Positions 46,617 to 59,130 of a stretch of 64,000 nucleotides of DNA are shown here, one piece after another (the first letter of the stretch is position 1; every line of letters starts with the position of its first letter). The translations under genes were made by a program, and so were the position numbers. The stretch comes from Quillaja saponaria (taxonomy: Eukaryota; Streptophyta; Magnoliopsida; Fabales; Quillajaceae). Under the pieces are notes generated by a model. That model was not told the origin of the DNA, did no database searches, and saw nothing but the letters and a program-made list of their open reading frames with translations. The DNA lies in contig CM055606.1 in the NCBI GenBank assembly GCA_029379385.1, positions 3,286,001-3,350,000 of the forward strand, given 5' to 3'.

Positions 46617-49600
46617 GTAAGGACCGCTTTATTCGCAATTCTCCAAATTTCATTTTTTCCAACAATATACTTAGTTAACTACATGAATTCAGAATTTAAT
46701 TGATAATCAATTCTTTTTTTTTCCAACTTTAATCAATTTTACATATATATAGGCAAGATATATGAACAAAATTATAAAATTCTATTTAAATAAGAGAGAA
46801 AATGTAGAATGGAGAAGGAGATGTTAGAAGGGGAGAATGGAAGTTGAAACGTAAATCAGAAACCAGTCACAAACATCAATCCTCAAATCCCAAACTGCAA
46901 ATGCCGAAACTCCATGGCACAGCCTAGTATGATGCTTTCTGCCTGCTCTCTTTCTTTTTTTCTCTTCTATGTATTTTCACTTTACTTTTCTTGATGTAAA
47001 CAATTCTTATGTTACTATGAATTTTGGATTTAATGAATGGGACTGTAAGTGTATGATGAAGAATCACCCATTGAATTCATGTTGTAAAAATTTAATGTTC
47101 TCAACAGTGTAGTTTGGTTTTAGTTTTTAAAGAAATTGGCGAAACAAAATTATGTCCAGGTTCAACTCTCACTTTTTTTTCTCTCATTTATCTATTTTCC
47201 TGGCTCCCAAACTGATGTGCAGTTATCAATTACTTTTCATTTTATTTTTCATCTCAATATTTATCTATAACTACATGGAAAGGTGATAAAATTGTTGAAG
47301 GATCCACCACTGGAGACTAGGTAAAGTTGATCTATATTGTTATGCTCGTACAAAAATCTTTTGATATATTTGATAAGTTTTAAACTTTGTTATAGGTGCT
47401 GGAGTCGAAATTGATAGAAGATATATGGTAACCTTGCAAGAGTATATATTTGAGCATTTTTACAATCGGTTTTGTACTGTGGAGTATGGATTCATTATGC
47501 ATTGATAAATAATCATGTTAAAATTTGTGTGAACATGTATAACACAGTGTATTTAGAAACAAAAAATTATGACATCTATTTGGTAAATCGAATTTAATTC
47601 AAAAATTGACTAGTCTTGCCTACTGATTTTACTATTCACTCAGAATACAAAGGTGAAAGTTGACTTTTATTAAAAATAAAGTTGAAGTTTTTTCTTATTT
47701 CACAACAAAAAAACATTATTAAATCTTGGAGTTATTGGAAAATTTAAATTACAGATTAAAAGAAAAATAGATTTTCAACTTTTCTTCAATTTTTTATGTA
47801 GTTTTACTACTCTATCACACTAAAAACTTTGGTAAAATCATTCAAATTGAATGACAAAGTTATATTTTTAATTGATGATTGAAGCTTTCTGCAAGTAATG
47901 CTTTCAAAATTAGTAAATGACATCAACAGACTGACAAAGATCTAATATTCATGCCTGCAAAGTAAGTAAACAACATTAACTCTCAACTTATATTTTAATC
48001 ATTAATAAAGCTTCGCTTGATAGCGGTGTCATTTTGATGCAAAACCTATGACTTACAAGTTTTTTTCCTTTCAACATTTAGCTTCTATTTGCAAACTTTA
48101 GCTTCTGAATCTTATTTTCTGAGTGTAGTCATTGGTAAAGTCACAAATCTACTATTTTCTAGATGCAGTCTCATGTCCTGGATGCCCCTTTCTTCAAAAT
48201 AGGAGATGCATTCCATTACGGATATTCCTCAAGTCATAGCTTTAGGTGTTTGGGGTAGGAATTCGTGGAGGAAGAATGTATTTCTGTCTCAGTTGGGTAA
48301 GTCTCCTTTAACCATGATTTCTCTAATCTCTATCTCCCTCAAATTACCTTACATTGAGAAGATTCTATTATGTTTCATTCCCAATGTGTCATTCCCTAAT
48401 AAGTTGCATAAACCGATATTAAGTGCAGAATGCATATTTCATTCAACATCACCAAATTCTTTGTCAATGTTGATGGTGATTTTTCCATGACCTGAATTAC
48501 AAGTGAAGAAACTTTCTCCTCTTTCTAGAGTTTTAGTTATTATGATAGGTTTTGATTTCTCATTCCGATGCCCCATCATTTATTTTTGATTTAATGTTAT
48601 TTGATATATCACTTATGTATATTTTGTGTTTCCATTATTGTTCTTTTCCCTAGTGATGTTAGAATCACCTATTATGTAGCTTTGATAATTCTTTTTCTCA
48701 TATATATATAGTTTAATCTAAACCAAATTTGCTTGAGTTTGGCGCATATAAGAATGAATAAAATTGGAGCATGCAGACAATATACACTATGAAGACAAAC
48801 ACGTACATGTATCAACTCTAAGATAATAGACGAATAAATTTCAGTAAAGAAAAATTTCATGCTATTTAATATGGAAAAATGATTTTGCTATGTAATATGG
48901 CATAATCGAAACCAAAATTCATGCTATAGGGTTCTTTTGATTATTATTTTTCCTAATATTAGCATGATCTATTTAGTTATTTATATGTTTATTACAATGG
49001 CACCTTTATAAATTGCATGGCCCTGCACCTATGTTTTTGAAGAAGGTTCAAGTTACTGCACTAGATTTCATATCACAGTTACTCTAGGTGAGTAATTAAC
49101 ATCGAACTTTGATAGATTTCATAGCACAGTTACTCTAGTTATCCAAGATTTTGTGGTTACAAGCTTACAATATTACTGCTTCATTGACTGATATTGCTTT
49201 TACTACTTGCAATACTTATTATGATTAATCAATGATCTATGTTCAAAAACATCCTTAAATTATTTAATAAATTAATTGTTTAATACTATAATAATGTGTA
49301 AGCAAAAGGTTATGTTTATAACTGGAGCCATTCTTCCAAAATCTTTTCTCAATAATTACCTAAGATTTTTCTCTAAATTAATTGTTAATAATGGCTGGGC
49401 CAAAAGAGGATCTAGAAAAAGAAAAATCTAAACAAACCAAAAAAATTTAAGTCATCTGTGACATGTTCTTTGTTCTTATAATTACCTAAGATTTGGAGTC
49501 TCTTGTTTATCTCATTTAGATATGGAAATTGAAATCCTTATATACAATGCTTCAAGATTAACATATATTTTATCTTAGATTTTAAGATCAATAAGTAGTT

Positions 49601-50255
49601 TAACTAGAATTGACAACTTCAGTTAGTGGGTGCCTAGATTTTCCGTCATTGATTTTTTGTTTTTTTTCCTTCTGTAGTTTTTGAATTAGTATTGTCATAA
49701 ATTTGATATGCCACTTCTTGGCTCATTTCAAGTTTTCTCTCCACTTTCTTTCCATCTTTCTCTACCATTTTCATGATGTTGTCTTTTACTCTGACTTGAA
49801 GATTACCTCAGTTTTTTCAGGGGATCAATGTTTTGGTTACTAAGGTTCCTACACGAGTGATACTAGCAAATTAGAATGATCAAAAGGAAACAAACAAACT
49901 ATAGTATTAATGTGCGTATGTGTTAATTACTGGTCTTTCCTACTATTTTAATTCAAACAAGTGGATGTGATATTCACTGTCTTTTTCCTTTTAAATCATT
50001 AAAAAGGTAAATGGTGTTTTTCTCCGCTGACAAAAAACTTTTACAATGCATCATAGAGATAAATATTTTCGGAAACTCCAGAAATTTTATATACACTTAC
50101 TTTTTTCAAACCAGCATGTTACTTTTATTTTAATAGGAATACTATAGAATCATTGAAGTTCACAAAAATAGGACTAAACCTTCTTTACTAGCTCCAGTTT
50201 GGTATAGTTTGTTTTTGTTTCTTATCCCGTGATTTTTTTTGTTGATTGGTTGTAG
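46617..50255. other. intergenic or last CNL intron
   Basis: No gene is supported. An open frame of 94 codons at 48206-48490 has no recognisable domain. If 50256-50396 is the last CNL exon, this is a 3.6-kb intron; otherwise it is flanking sequence. Confidence 0.4.
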
Positions 50256-50396
50256 AAGCATCCTGAGCGGAGTCATTTTACTAGAAGCATAACTATCTGC
50301 TCTGCAAGAAGATTCCATCAAGTCATCAACCAGACATTCAGATATGCAAGGGAGTGGGAGTGGGAGTGGGAGTGGGAGTTGGAGTGGATTGCATAA
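50256..50396 (+). other. possible terminal exon with Glu-Trp repeat
   Basis: After an acceptor TTGGTTGTAG, 46 codons are open to TAA: KHPERSHFTRSITICSARRF, then a YARE segment and (EW)n. The phase would fit the end of CNL exon 6. GGGAGT units at 50350-50379 encode the Glu-Trp run. No homologue is recalled, so the link to the CNL is inference. Confidence 0.3.
50350..50387 (+). repeat. (GGGAGT)n hexanucleotide repeat
   Basis: Five exact GGGAGT units (50350-50379) followed by TGGAGTGG. Confidence 0.92.
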
Positions 50397-50658
50397 AAGA
50401 TATCTTTTATGTCTATTTGATGCTCTTGAATCCCAACTCTTTGAAAACCTAATGATAGTTGTTTCTAAATTTGTTTTGTAAAGATTTGTTGTTTTTATCT
50501 TGAGAATTTAGATCTAAAACTTCTCTGGGATTCTAATTCTTCACTACTATGAACAAACTCAGATGTTTTTATCTGACTACATTTATACTTTTGAGTGCTT
50601 GACCGGGGAATATGAATAGTTTTTGGTATGTAATACATTGTGATTTGTATGATTAATT

Positions 50659-50781
50659 CACTGTGGGTGGAGCTCGGCCCTTGAAGCCGATGTGGCTGGG
50701 GTTGCAATGTTGGCCAATGGGAGCTGACCAATTATCGGATGCGACTTTATTGGCGGACAAGTTAAAAGTGGCAAAGAGACT
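50659..50781 (+). pseudogene. UGT fragment (PSPG box end)
   Basis: One frame reads HCGWSSALEADVAGVAML, the middle of a PSPG box. After an apparent 5-bp loss relative to the sister copies (TTGGCC instead of TTGACTTGGCC), a second frame reads WPMGADQLSDATLLADKLKV, completing the box with its final Gln. No other UGT sequence was found on either side. It resembles the UGT89-like copies at 13.7-21.4 kb and 59-60.5 kb, so it is a third, tiny relic of the family. Confidence 0.8.
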
Positions 50782-51084
50782 TTGAGACCCACCTGCCTGC
50801 CTTATCAACATAATGTTGCCGTACAATCTAAGTAACACATTTTGGAATTCTAGAATCATGAATTAGTTTTGATGAAATTGGCGCAAGAAAAAAAAAAACC
50901 AAATAAACAAATAAATCTTTTGAATGTGAACATCTGAATAAGCCCCAACTTTTCTATTTTAGAAAGTTGATTATTTTGGATTTGTGTCACTTTATAATAG
51001 TAAAAGTAATTATTTTTAACTTTTCTTAGTGAGAGTTTTATTGTGAGAGCTAATTTTGTAAGATCGCATCATATTAATTGGAAT

Positions 51085-52465
51085 AAGTTTAATTTTCCTA
51101 AAACATCCCAATTGACTCTATTTGACTTATCTTGTTCAACATCTATTATTGTTCTTTTTTATGTTTAATTTTTGTTAGATTTTTTGTTTTTACTGGATTA
51201 CTTTTCCTAAACTATTTAACTTTTTTCATTTATACTTATACTTCTACCTTGCCTATCAAAATTTTCTTATTTTAAAACTCTTCAATCAAGTATTTTTCCT
51301 TTTATTATTTCTTTTTTCTAGTTTGATTTTTATTAAGATTTTTAATTTCATTATTTCTTTTTTCTTATTTTAAAACTTTATTTTTTTTGTTAAAATAAAT
51401 ATTTAGGTGTTCTTTTTTCTTAGAGTAACTAATGTTGTATTTTATTATTTTTTAATATTAATTTTTATTTTTTTACTTAATATTGTATATTCTAATAATA
51501 AAATCAAATTCATCAAAAAATAATAATAAGTTTGAAGAATATTTAGTGAAAAACATAGAAGGGAAGGGATTTTTAAAATATAATTCTTGAAAATCCTAAC
51601 ATAATCGTGAAAAGCTATTTTGCAATAGTAGTAATAATTTTTTAAATTTTGACTCAAATCCATTCAATAGATTTCATAATTACAGTTAAGAAAAAGATTG
51701 AAAGAACTTCCTCAACAATTTTCACAATACTTTCAATGGTTCAAGAGAAAAAAGGATGAGGACATGAAATTGTGCTATTAACATTCTAAATTTTAAAGTA
51801 TCATTACAAAATAGCATTACAAAACTACTATATTTACATATGTAAATAAAACAAATATTCTTTGTCTACCTATGGCTTGAATGATTTTTAGTTTTCACAA
51901 TAACAAATTACCAACTTATGATTTTTCTCACTAGCATTTGTCTTAGTTACTCCAAGAAAAGAACATCTAAATATTTTATTTTAATTAAAAAATTAATTTT
52001 TTTTAATTTAAAACTATAATTTAGGAGAAAATGTAGAGAGAGAAAAACTTGTATGGAGTAAAAAGAAAATAATTAAATATATATATTAGACTATCTTTTA
52101 GGTTAGGAAATCATATATTAGAGTTTTGAGGTGAATTGAAAACAAATACCAAAAAAGTTGAAGAGATTAGAAAAAGTAGTCCAGTAAAAAAAATTCAAAA
52201 ATTAAAAAGCCTAAAAAGTATAAAACTAGGAAAAAGAAATAATAAAATGTGAAAAACTTGATTGAAGAATTTTACAAGAAAAAGATTTCTAATAGGCAAG
52301 GTAGATGTATATGTACAAATGAAAGAAGTTGAAGAGTTTAGGTAAATAATTCAATACAAAACAAAAAGCTTAATAAAAATTAGATATAAGAAAGAAAAAA
52401 TAATAAATATTAAAATAGAGTAAATAAGGGTGTTTTAGAAATAGAGAAACTCTTGTTAATTAATA
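51085..52465. mobile_element. long fold-back (inverted-repeat) element
   Basis: The left arm (about 51085-51430) and right arm (about 51950-52465) are inverted copies: TACCTTGCCTAT at the left pairs with ATAGGCAAGGTA at the right, and TTAGAGTAACTAA pairs with TTAGTTACTCCAA at the inner edges. The right arm is about 170 bp longer because of an internal duplication around the motif CCAGTAAAA. The loop (51431-51949) is AT-rich and non-coding. No transposase. Confidence 0.7.
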
Positions 52466-53275
52466 AGTTGTAGTCCCTAAAGAAATTAGATCTGGAAATA
52501 AAGGCTCCCTTTATTAATTTATGTACACTGATCTTGTTGTATTTTTAAAACCTTTACAAATTTTTTCTGAAATTTAAAAACAAGTTATGATTAATTACAA
52601 ACTCTAAAAAATTGAGATAGAATTTTTAAAATACCCTTATGGTCATATTATGAAGAAATACATATATTTTTATTTATTATTAAAATAAAGTATAAACTAA
52701 AATTAAATTAATGATCATTCACAAAATTATAAAATTTATAAAATATTATATAATAATTTTTTCTAACATACTATAAGTTTTTTAAGAATATGAAGTTCTT
52801 AACAAATGTAAATAGTACTTTATTATTATTTTACTAATGGTTATCAATTTAATTTTATCTATACCTTATTTTAAATTGAGCTAGAATGTATCCAGAGTAA
52901 ATGCAAGGGGTTTTATTAAAAAATAATAAAGCATTATGTCTTTTAATTTTTGAAGTTGATTAAAAACTACAATATTGGAATACATTTATATTCCGAAACA
53001 CCTCGTATTAGTTCATGTTTATAAGTCTATCTGATATTTTATATATAAATATATATATATATATATATAAACTATAATTTTATTTTATTTTTCTAGTTTA
53101 GATTTTAAGAATATTAATTATTAGTTAATACCAAAATTGATTGAAATTAAGTTTTACTTTTCTTTCGATAATGTAACATCTTCAATGAGTACAAGAATAT
53201 TTTTTTGGTTTGAAAATATATATAAAGACACTAACTTTTATGGTACATGCGTTACTTGTGAATTGTATCTATGAT
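52466..53275. other. AT-rich intergenic
   Basis: No gene. A (TA)n run lies at about 53049-53069. Confidence 0.5.
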
Positions 53276-53279
53276 ATAG

Positions 53280-53480
53280 AATTTATAAAAATAATACACC
53301 ATATTAATTATATTAACCAAAGCAATTACAATTCTAGTATATTAATATTAAAATAGAGAAGAAATGGAAAATAAATAAAAATAATTAATAAATGGTTTAT
53401 TTGAAGAAAAATAGCAACTAAAAAGTATTTCTGTAATGGTAAAAAGAAAAGAATTTTTTTTTTTCACTAAACCACTTTTA
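53280..53480. repeat. AT-rich dispersed repeat, single copy
   Basis: Shares TATTAATATTAAAATAGAGA, AGCAACTAAAAAGTATTT and TGTAATGGTAAAA with the copies at 36.7-37.5 kb and 44.9-45.1 kb. Confidence 0.6.
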
Positions 53481-55305
53481 TATTCAAAAGTTAGAAATTC
53501 GTAAGGGACATTTTTAATCATTCTTTTTGATGATGCTTTGACAACTTGCCTTACCATTTTTCTTGTAAAATTTGTAACTTACTCCTAATTAGACTCGTAG
53601 TTATTGGTATATAACAAGAACATAAGATAATAATAATAAAAGGAGAACCAAAATCAATAACAACTATATATGTATGAATTAACTATACTTTCTCTTCCAT
53701 AATCATTTTGGCCCATGTTATGCCCAATTTTACATAAGAATAATGTGTGTATATATGGTTTTTAGCAATGATGGTCTATAGAAATCAATACTGAGCCTCA
53801 TGATCATGATCGTGGCCTTCCTTCCAAATCCTCCTCTACATTATTTAATATTTAATACATATTCTCTAGAAGTGCACATACCAAAACAACAAGAGTATAT
53901 AAACACGGAAAAGTAGCAAAAACAAAAAAATATATATAAAAAATAGAGCTTCATAAGCAGATATAATGAAAGCATGTAGGAAGTTTTGCTTGGATAAACT
54001 AACCAATTATGGTTGGATGAAAAGTTCCAAGCTTGCTAATATATCATGTAAATGTAGGTTATGCTCATTTAATTATATATAACATAATTAGATAATTTTA
54101 AAACTATTAGGAAGTTATGAAAAAAAAAAAACAATTATATTAGAACAAAACTATTAACAATTTAATCATAAATATATTAAGTTTTTAATTTTCATTCATT
54201 CAAGCTCTAAACATCTAGGAAGTTTTGAAAAAAAAAAATTCATGTTAGAACTCTAACCATATAATTAGAAATATAATAAGTTTTAAAATTTCAATTTCAT
54301 TCACACTATAAACATCAAGAGGATGTGACAATATTGAAAATTTAATAAATATAAAGGGTAAAATTAGAAATCAAATAAGAGATTCTTTCAAGTAAGAGGT
54401 ACTATAAACATGTCATTTTTATGTTTCTTGCTTCCTAAATTCTTCATGAGTTTTACACAAATTATTCTCATAGCTATCTTTATTATGTTCTTATGTCAGC
54501 CTTGCACAGTTAGTTAGTTTACTTAATTAAATGATTTTATGTGTTTATTTATTATAAGAGGTTTGAAATATATTCTTAGTATTATATTTTTCTTTGTGAA
54601 TAACTTAGATTTGTGAAGTGAGCATTAATGACTGATATTATATTTTGGGATTCCAGTTGATGATTTTATTCAAAATTTATTAAAATTTCAAAATACAAGA
54701 AAGAATGAGAAGAATGAAGTATTAAGATTATAAATCTTTTAGGATTCAATAATGTCATGTTAGCTGTCCAGTTAGGTGGGTGGATCTTAAAGGTGGAATT
54801 TAGAACATTAGCTTAAGGTTTTGATATTGGTATTTAAAATTTTTATTTGATAATTTAGTTTTGAAATTTATAGTAGATGCTTTTCTTCTAGAATACCTAT
54901 CGTGTTTTTTTTTTATTTTTTTTTATTTTAACAAGATCATCTTTAGTGATGGGATTTAGATTTTGCTTTTTTTCAATAATAGATCACTTTAGGTTTTGAG
55001 TGTAAGATTATATCTTGTAGCTCTTAGGTTCTAATAATTTTAGTATGTTTGAATTTTTCTCTTTTTAATGACCGTTAAGATGCATGTAATTCTTTTTTGA
55101 GGTTTTAAGTTATGTGGTTTAGGATTTCATTAGATTTAATCAATTTGATCTTGAAGTAACAATTTAAGTTTCACTTATGAAATTGAAATGTTAAATGATG
55201 ACTTCTTGAGTGATTGAGGTTTAGTACTCTCGTCAACATACTAGGGATTTTTTTATTTTTTATTTTTATTTTTTATTCTACACTAGTGAGTTTTGTGAAA
55301 ACTAA
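53481..55305. other. AT-rich intergenic
   Basis: No gene, no clear repeat structure. Confidence 0.45.
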
Positions 55306-55307
55306 CA

Positions 55308-56155
55308 TTGAAAGAGAATTTTGCTAAACTGTTTTATTTGAAAATTAAATAGCTATGTTTCCTTGAACATTCTTATAATCTCAAATGAAAAGTTTTATAA
55401 TATATCATGTTTCAAATAAAAAATTTCATCATTTGCCTGTTCCCGACCATATGTTGTATTTGCCAACTCACTGAGCTTGTTGGAGCTCATTCCACACTAT
55501 TTCCTAATTTTGTAGATACTTGATTTGTCTGCATCTCTATTTGGAGTCTTGAAAGTGCCAACATTTTTCTCTTCTACAATTTGAGACTATATTTATTCAT
55601 AGTGTATTGTTAAATAGTTATATTAGATTTCTTGCACCGTTCACGTCTTGAGTTTGGCTCTTACATATTGGCCAAAAATAAATCTAGAAAAATACATATA
55701 ATCAATTACATTATACCTTATAGCTTTCAGATGATTTTTTTCATGTTTGTGTTATGAAATTTGAAATCTTAAATAAGAGTATGATTTTTGCAATATAAAA
55801 CTGAAAAAATAACATTTTCACCTCAAAAATTAAAAAAACGCAATAGATCTTAAAAATAGACTAACACTTCATATAGTAGAGTTGAGAACATGACACATAT
55901 AATAGATCTTAAAAATATATATATTAATTTATTATAAATTCTATTTATGCTAAATAACACTATATAAGCGTCAACATAACACTTTGATTGTACTTTAGTC
56001 TATCTTACAAAATAAACTTCAACTATAGTATGTAAGATGACACATATCACAACATAAAAGATAATAACATGTTGAAATCGATAATTTTATAATATTATTT
56101 TCTTAATAAGAATACACAAAAAGATTTTATGTACTTTATCTAAAATGAAAAGTTT
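55308..56155. repeat. duplicated block, copy 1
   Basis: Matches 57443-58840 in order and orientation: AAAGAGAATTTTG, CTATGTTTCCTTGAACATTC, TTGCACCGTTCACGTCTTGA, CTAAATAACACTATATAAGC, ACAACATAAAAGATAATAAC. It lacks two segments present in the other copy. Confidence 0.85.
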
Positions 56156-57385
56156 TATTAATTGTTTATCTATAAGATATAACGTATTTAAATAAAAATT
56201 AAATGGAAGTGAGCATTATGGAGCATTTTATAATAATTGGACTATCTTCATCGAGTAGCTACCAGGCAACTAGAGTCATGCAAGGATTTTTTTTGTGTAC
56301 ACTTGGTTTGGTAATTGGTTTTTACTCGGATCCAACTACTCTCATGTTTAGAAGAAATAAATTTAGTGAGAGAGATAGATATAAGTAAAATTTGAATTAG
56401 ATATTTTAAAAATTAATTTTTATTATTATAACATGACTCGTGTATAAGAAATTCGAGTTTGCATAGAGAGAGAATGTACTGGTCTCAAAAAATAATTGAA
56501 TGTATTGAAGATGGCATAAGTAAACCCAAGAAAGGAAATAACCTGGAATAGTATAGCACAAAACTTGTTACCAAACAGAAGTAAAATTGGTTCTACTTGT
56601 GTCTAAGTTCCAATTTCTTTGTATTGTCACGTCAACTGCTCCAATTGCTCCAGTTATATCGCTCTCAATGCAGGCCCACTTCATCACTCTCATCTGCCAC
56701 GTGGATTAAATAAATATCTATTTCAATATCTTCCGGCTCAAACTGTCAATGAGGTCTGTGATGAGACCCAAGAAAATGGTATCAACAGAAAAGTACTCTG
56801 TTTTGTTTTTTTAACACGCAATGCAAAATAACTTGGTTTCCTCTAATTTTTCATTAAATAAATAAAATCACAATTTTAATCTTAGTTCTAAATTATTATA
56901 TTGTATAATATTAAAGTTTTGACTTATTTATGTTATAATCATTTTGACATCTGCTAAAAATCAACGGGATTAAGATTAATATATTAAGTAATATGATTAT
57001 AACGATCGGAGCTTGATTAGTAAATTTAACATCCGCTGCATGCGTATGTTATTTTAATCTTTTAGAAAGTAAAAATATATATTAAAGAGTATAAACAATT
57101 TAAAATTTTGTAATTGTTGAAATAACAATAGCTTCAGTCTTCAATTTGAAATATTCAACAATAGGTGCTGACAAATAGAACTGAATGATATGTTCAAGGT
57201 AAATTCTCAATTGTTAAAAGGTACAATTTTGTATATATTATTTGTCTACATTCAAAAAATACAAATTTAAATCTTAAAATAAATAATGATAGAGGATTAA
57301 CTTCAATAGCAATAAAATTGAAAAAATTAGTCTTACAGTCAATTTGAGAAAAAAAAATCAATAAAAGTAAAGATTAATAAGGTGG
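56156..57385. other. intergenic
   Basis: No gene is supported. A GC-richer patch at 56600-56800 contains a CCACGTGG G-box palindrome near 56697-56704. A 70-codon frame there has no recognised motif. Confidence 0.4.
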
Positions 57386-57387
57386 CA

Positions 57388-57424
57388 GGTGGCAGAAGTG
57401 CCACATGTCGACCGTGGCACGGGC
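57388..57424. other. double hairpin, Helitron-end-like
   Basis: Two adjacent palindromes, GGCAGAAGTGCC (57391-57402) and CCGTGGCACGG (57412-57422). The second resembles the hairpin of the Helitron end at 6120-6137 (CGTGGCACGGG), but no CTRR terminus follows at the right distance, so it is at best an eroded end. Confidence 0.35.
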
Positions 57425-57442
57425 CTTGTAAAAGGAAATTAT

Positions 57443-58840
57443 TTGAAAGAGAATTTTGTTAAATTATTTTATTTGAAAATTGAATAGCTATGTTTCCTTG
57501 AACATTCTTATAATCTAAAATGAAAAGTTTTATAATGTTTCAAATAATATTTTTCATCATCTATCTATTTCTATTTATATGTTGTATTTGCTAACTCACT
57601 GAGTTTATTAGAGTTCATTTCACCCTATTTCTTAATTTTGCATATACTTGATTCTCTTGCATTTCTATCTAGAGTCTTGAAAATGCCAGTATTTTTCTTT
57701 CTACAACTTGAGACTATATTTATTCATAGTGTATTGCTCTGCAGTTATATTAGATTTCGGGAATGTTGTCATTTATTTTTGTTTACAACTATTGAGTTGT
57801 CTACTTCTTATGCTGTAAATATTAATTGGAGACTAGCTTGACCCAAAGTGAATCTTAGCTTATCGTGGATCTTGCACCGTTCACGTCTTGAGTTTGACTT
57901 TTACATTTTTGCCAAAAATAAATCTAGAAAAATACATATATTTACATACGTTATATCTTATAGTTTTAACATGATTCTTTTCATGATTGTGTTATGAAAT
58001 TTGAAATCTTAAATAAGAGTATATTTTTTGCAATATAGCACTAAAAAAATAACATTTTTACCTCAAAAACTAAGAAAATGCAATAGATCTTAAAAATAGA
58101 CTAACACTTCATATTGTAGATGAAATATTGAGAGAATCTGAAAAAAAAAAAATTGATAATTTGTTAAATTAAAAGAATTTAAAATTCATGGTTAGAAATA
58201 TGTTTAAATTGGAAGAGATGAAAAGGTTTTCCAATTGTAATTAAATTTTGAAAAATAAATAGCATCTTGATAATTATAAATAACCGCTTCAAAAATGACA
58301 TTAGAAAGAATATGAAAAGGTAAACAAAACATGAGAATTTTTGTGATAAAATTATTGAGAAATTAATGGTTAAAAATATGTTAAAAGTAGAATATGAAAA
58401 GATTATTCAAATATTTTCTTAACTAAATTTTGTGAAAAATAAATAAACATAATATTCAACATAAATAGTCACTTAATTTATCAATTTACTATCTTAATAA
58501 TAATTAAACATCATATTGTACCACTAAGGACTTAACTCAGGCAGATGGTACCAGATTCCAGTTCTCCTATCTCCTAATGTCAAGATCGAACACTCCTAAT
58601 AAACCCAAAAAAACCATATTAACTTATTATAAATTTAAATTATGCTAAATAACACTATATAAGCGTCAACATAGCACTTCGATTGTATTTTAGTCTATCT
58701 TACAATGTAAACTTCAACTACACTATGTAAGATGACACATATTACAACATAAAAGATAATAACATGTTGAAATGGAAAATTTTATAATATTATTTCCCTT
58801 AATAAGAATACACAGAAAGTTTTTATGTATTTTATCTTAA
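57443..58840. repeat. duplicated block, copy 2, with insertions
   Basis: Second copy of 55308-56155. It has 113 extra bases at 57759-57871 and about 490 extra bases at 58120-58613; the latter ends with a SINE-like unit. Confidence 0.85.
58525..58616 (+). mobile_element. SINE-like, tRNA-derived unit
   Basis: TAACTCAGGCAGATGGTA (58533-58550) resembles a tRNA A box and AGATCGAACACTCC (58583-58596) a B box, at tRNA-like spacing. A short A-rich tail follows. Both are RNA polymerase III promoter elements typical of SINEs. The rest of a SINE body is not obvious. Confidence 0.4.
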
Positions 58841-59130
58841 TTTTAAATTTTAGAAGAATTATGTGTAGGTTATAAAAAAAAACGAAATTAGATGGTAAAC
58901 CAATAATTACTTTCCATGTTATTATAATTAATATGTATTGAATTTCTATTTTTACCAAACAAAAAAAATATACATGTCATAATAAAAAAAAATATCCGTA
59001 TCAAAAAACAATTATGAACTTTTATTAAACCATTTGAAACTAAAATTGGGCATTGCTCCACTTAGGCAAAAGCGACTTACTCTTTCATCTATTTCATGGT
59101 ATCATCAAACTGAAAATGCCAAAGAAAATA

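Noticed and set aside
48206..48490. 94-codon open frame between the CNL and the UGT scrap
   Set aside because: No recognisable motif, no splice partners; composition like its surroundings.
55308..58840. Possible LTR pair
   Set aside because: The two copies are direct repeats, but there are no TG...CA ends, primer site, polypurine tract or coding domains between them.
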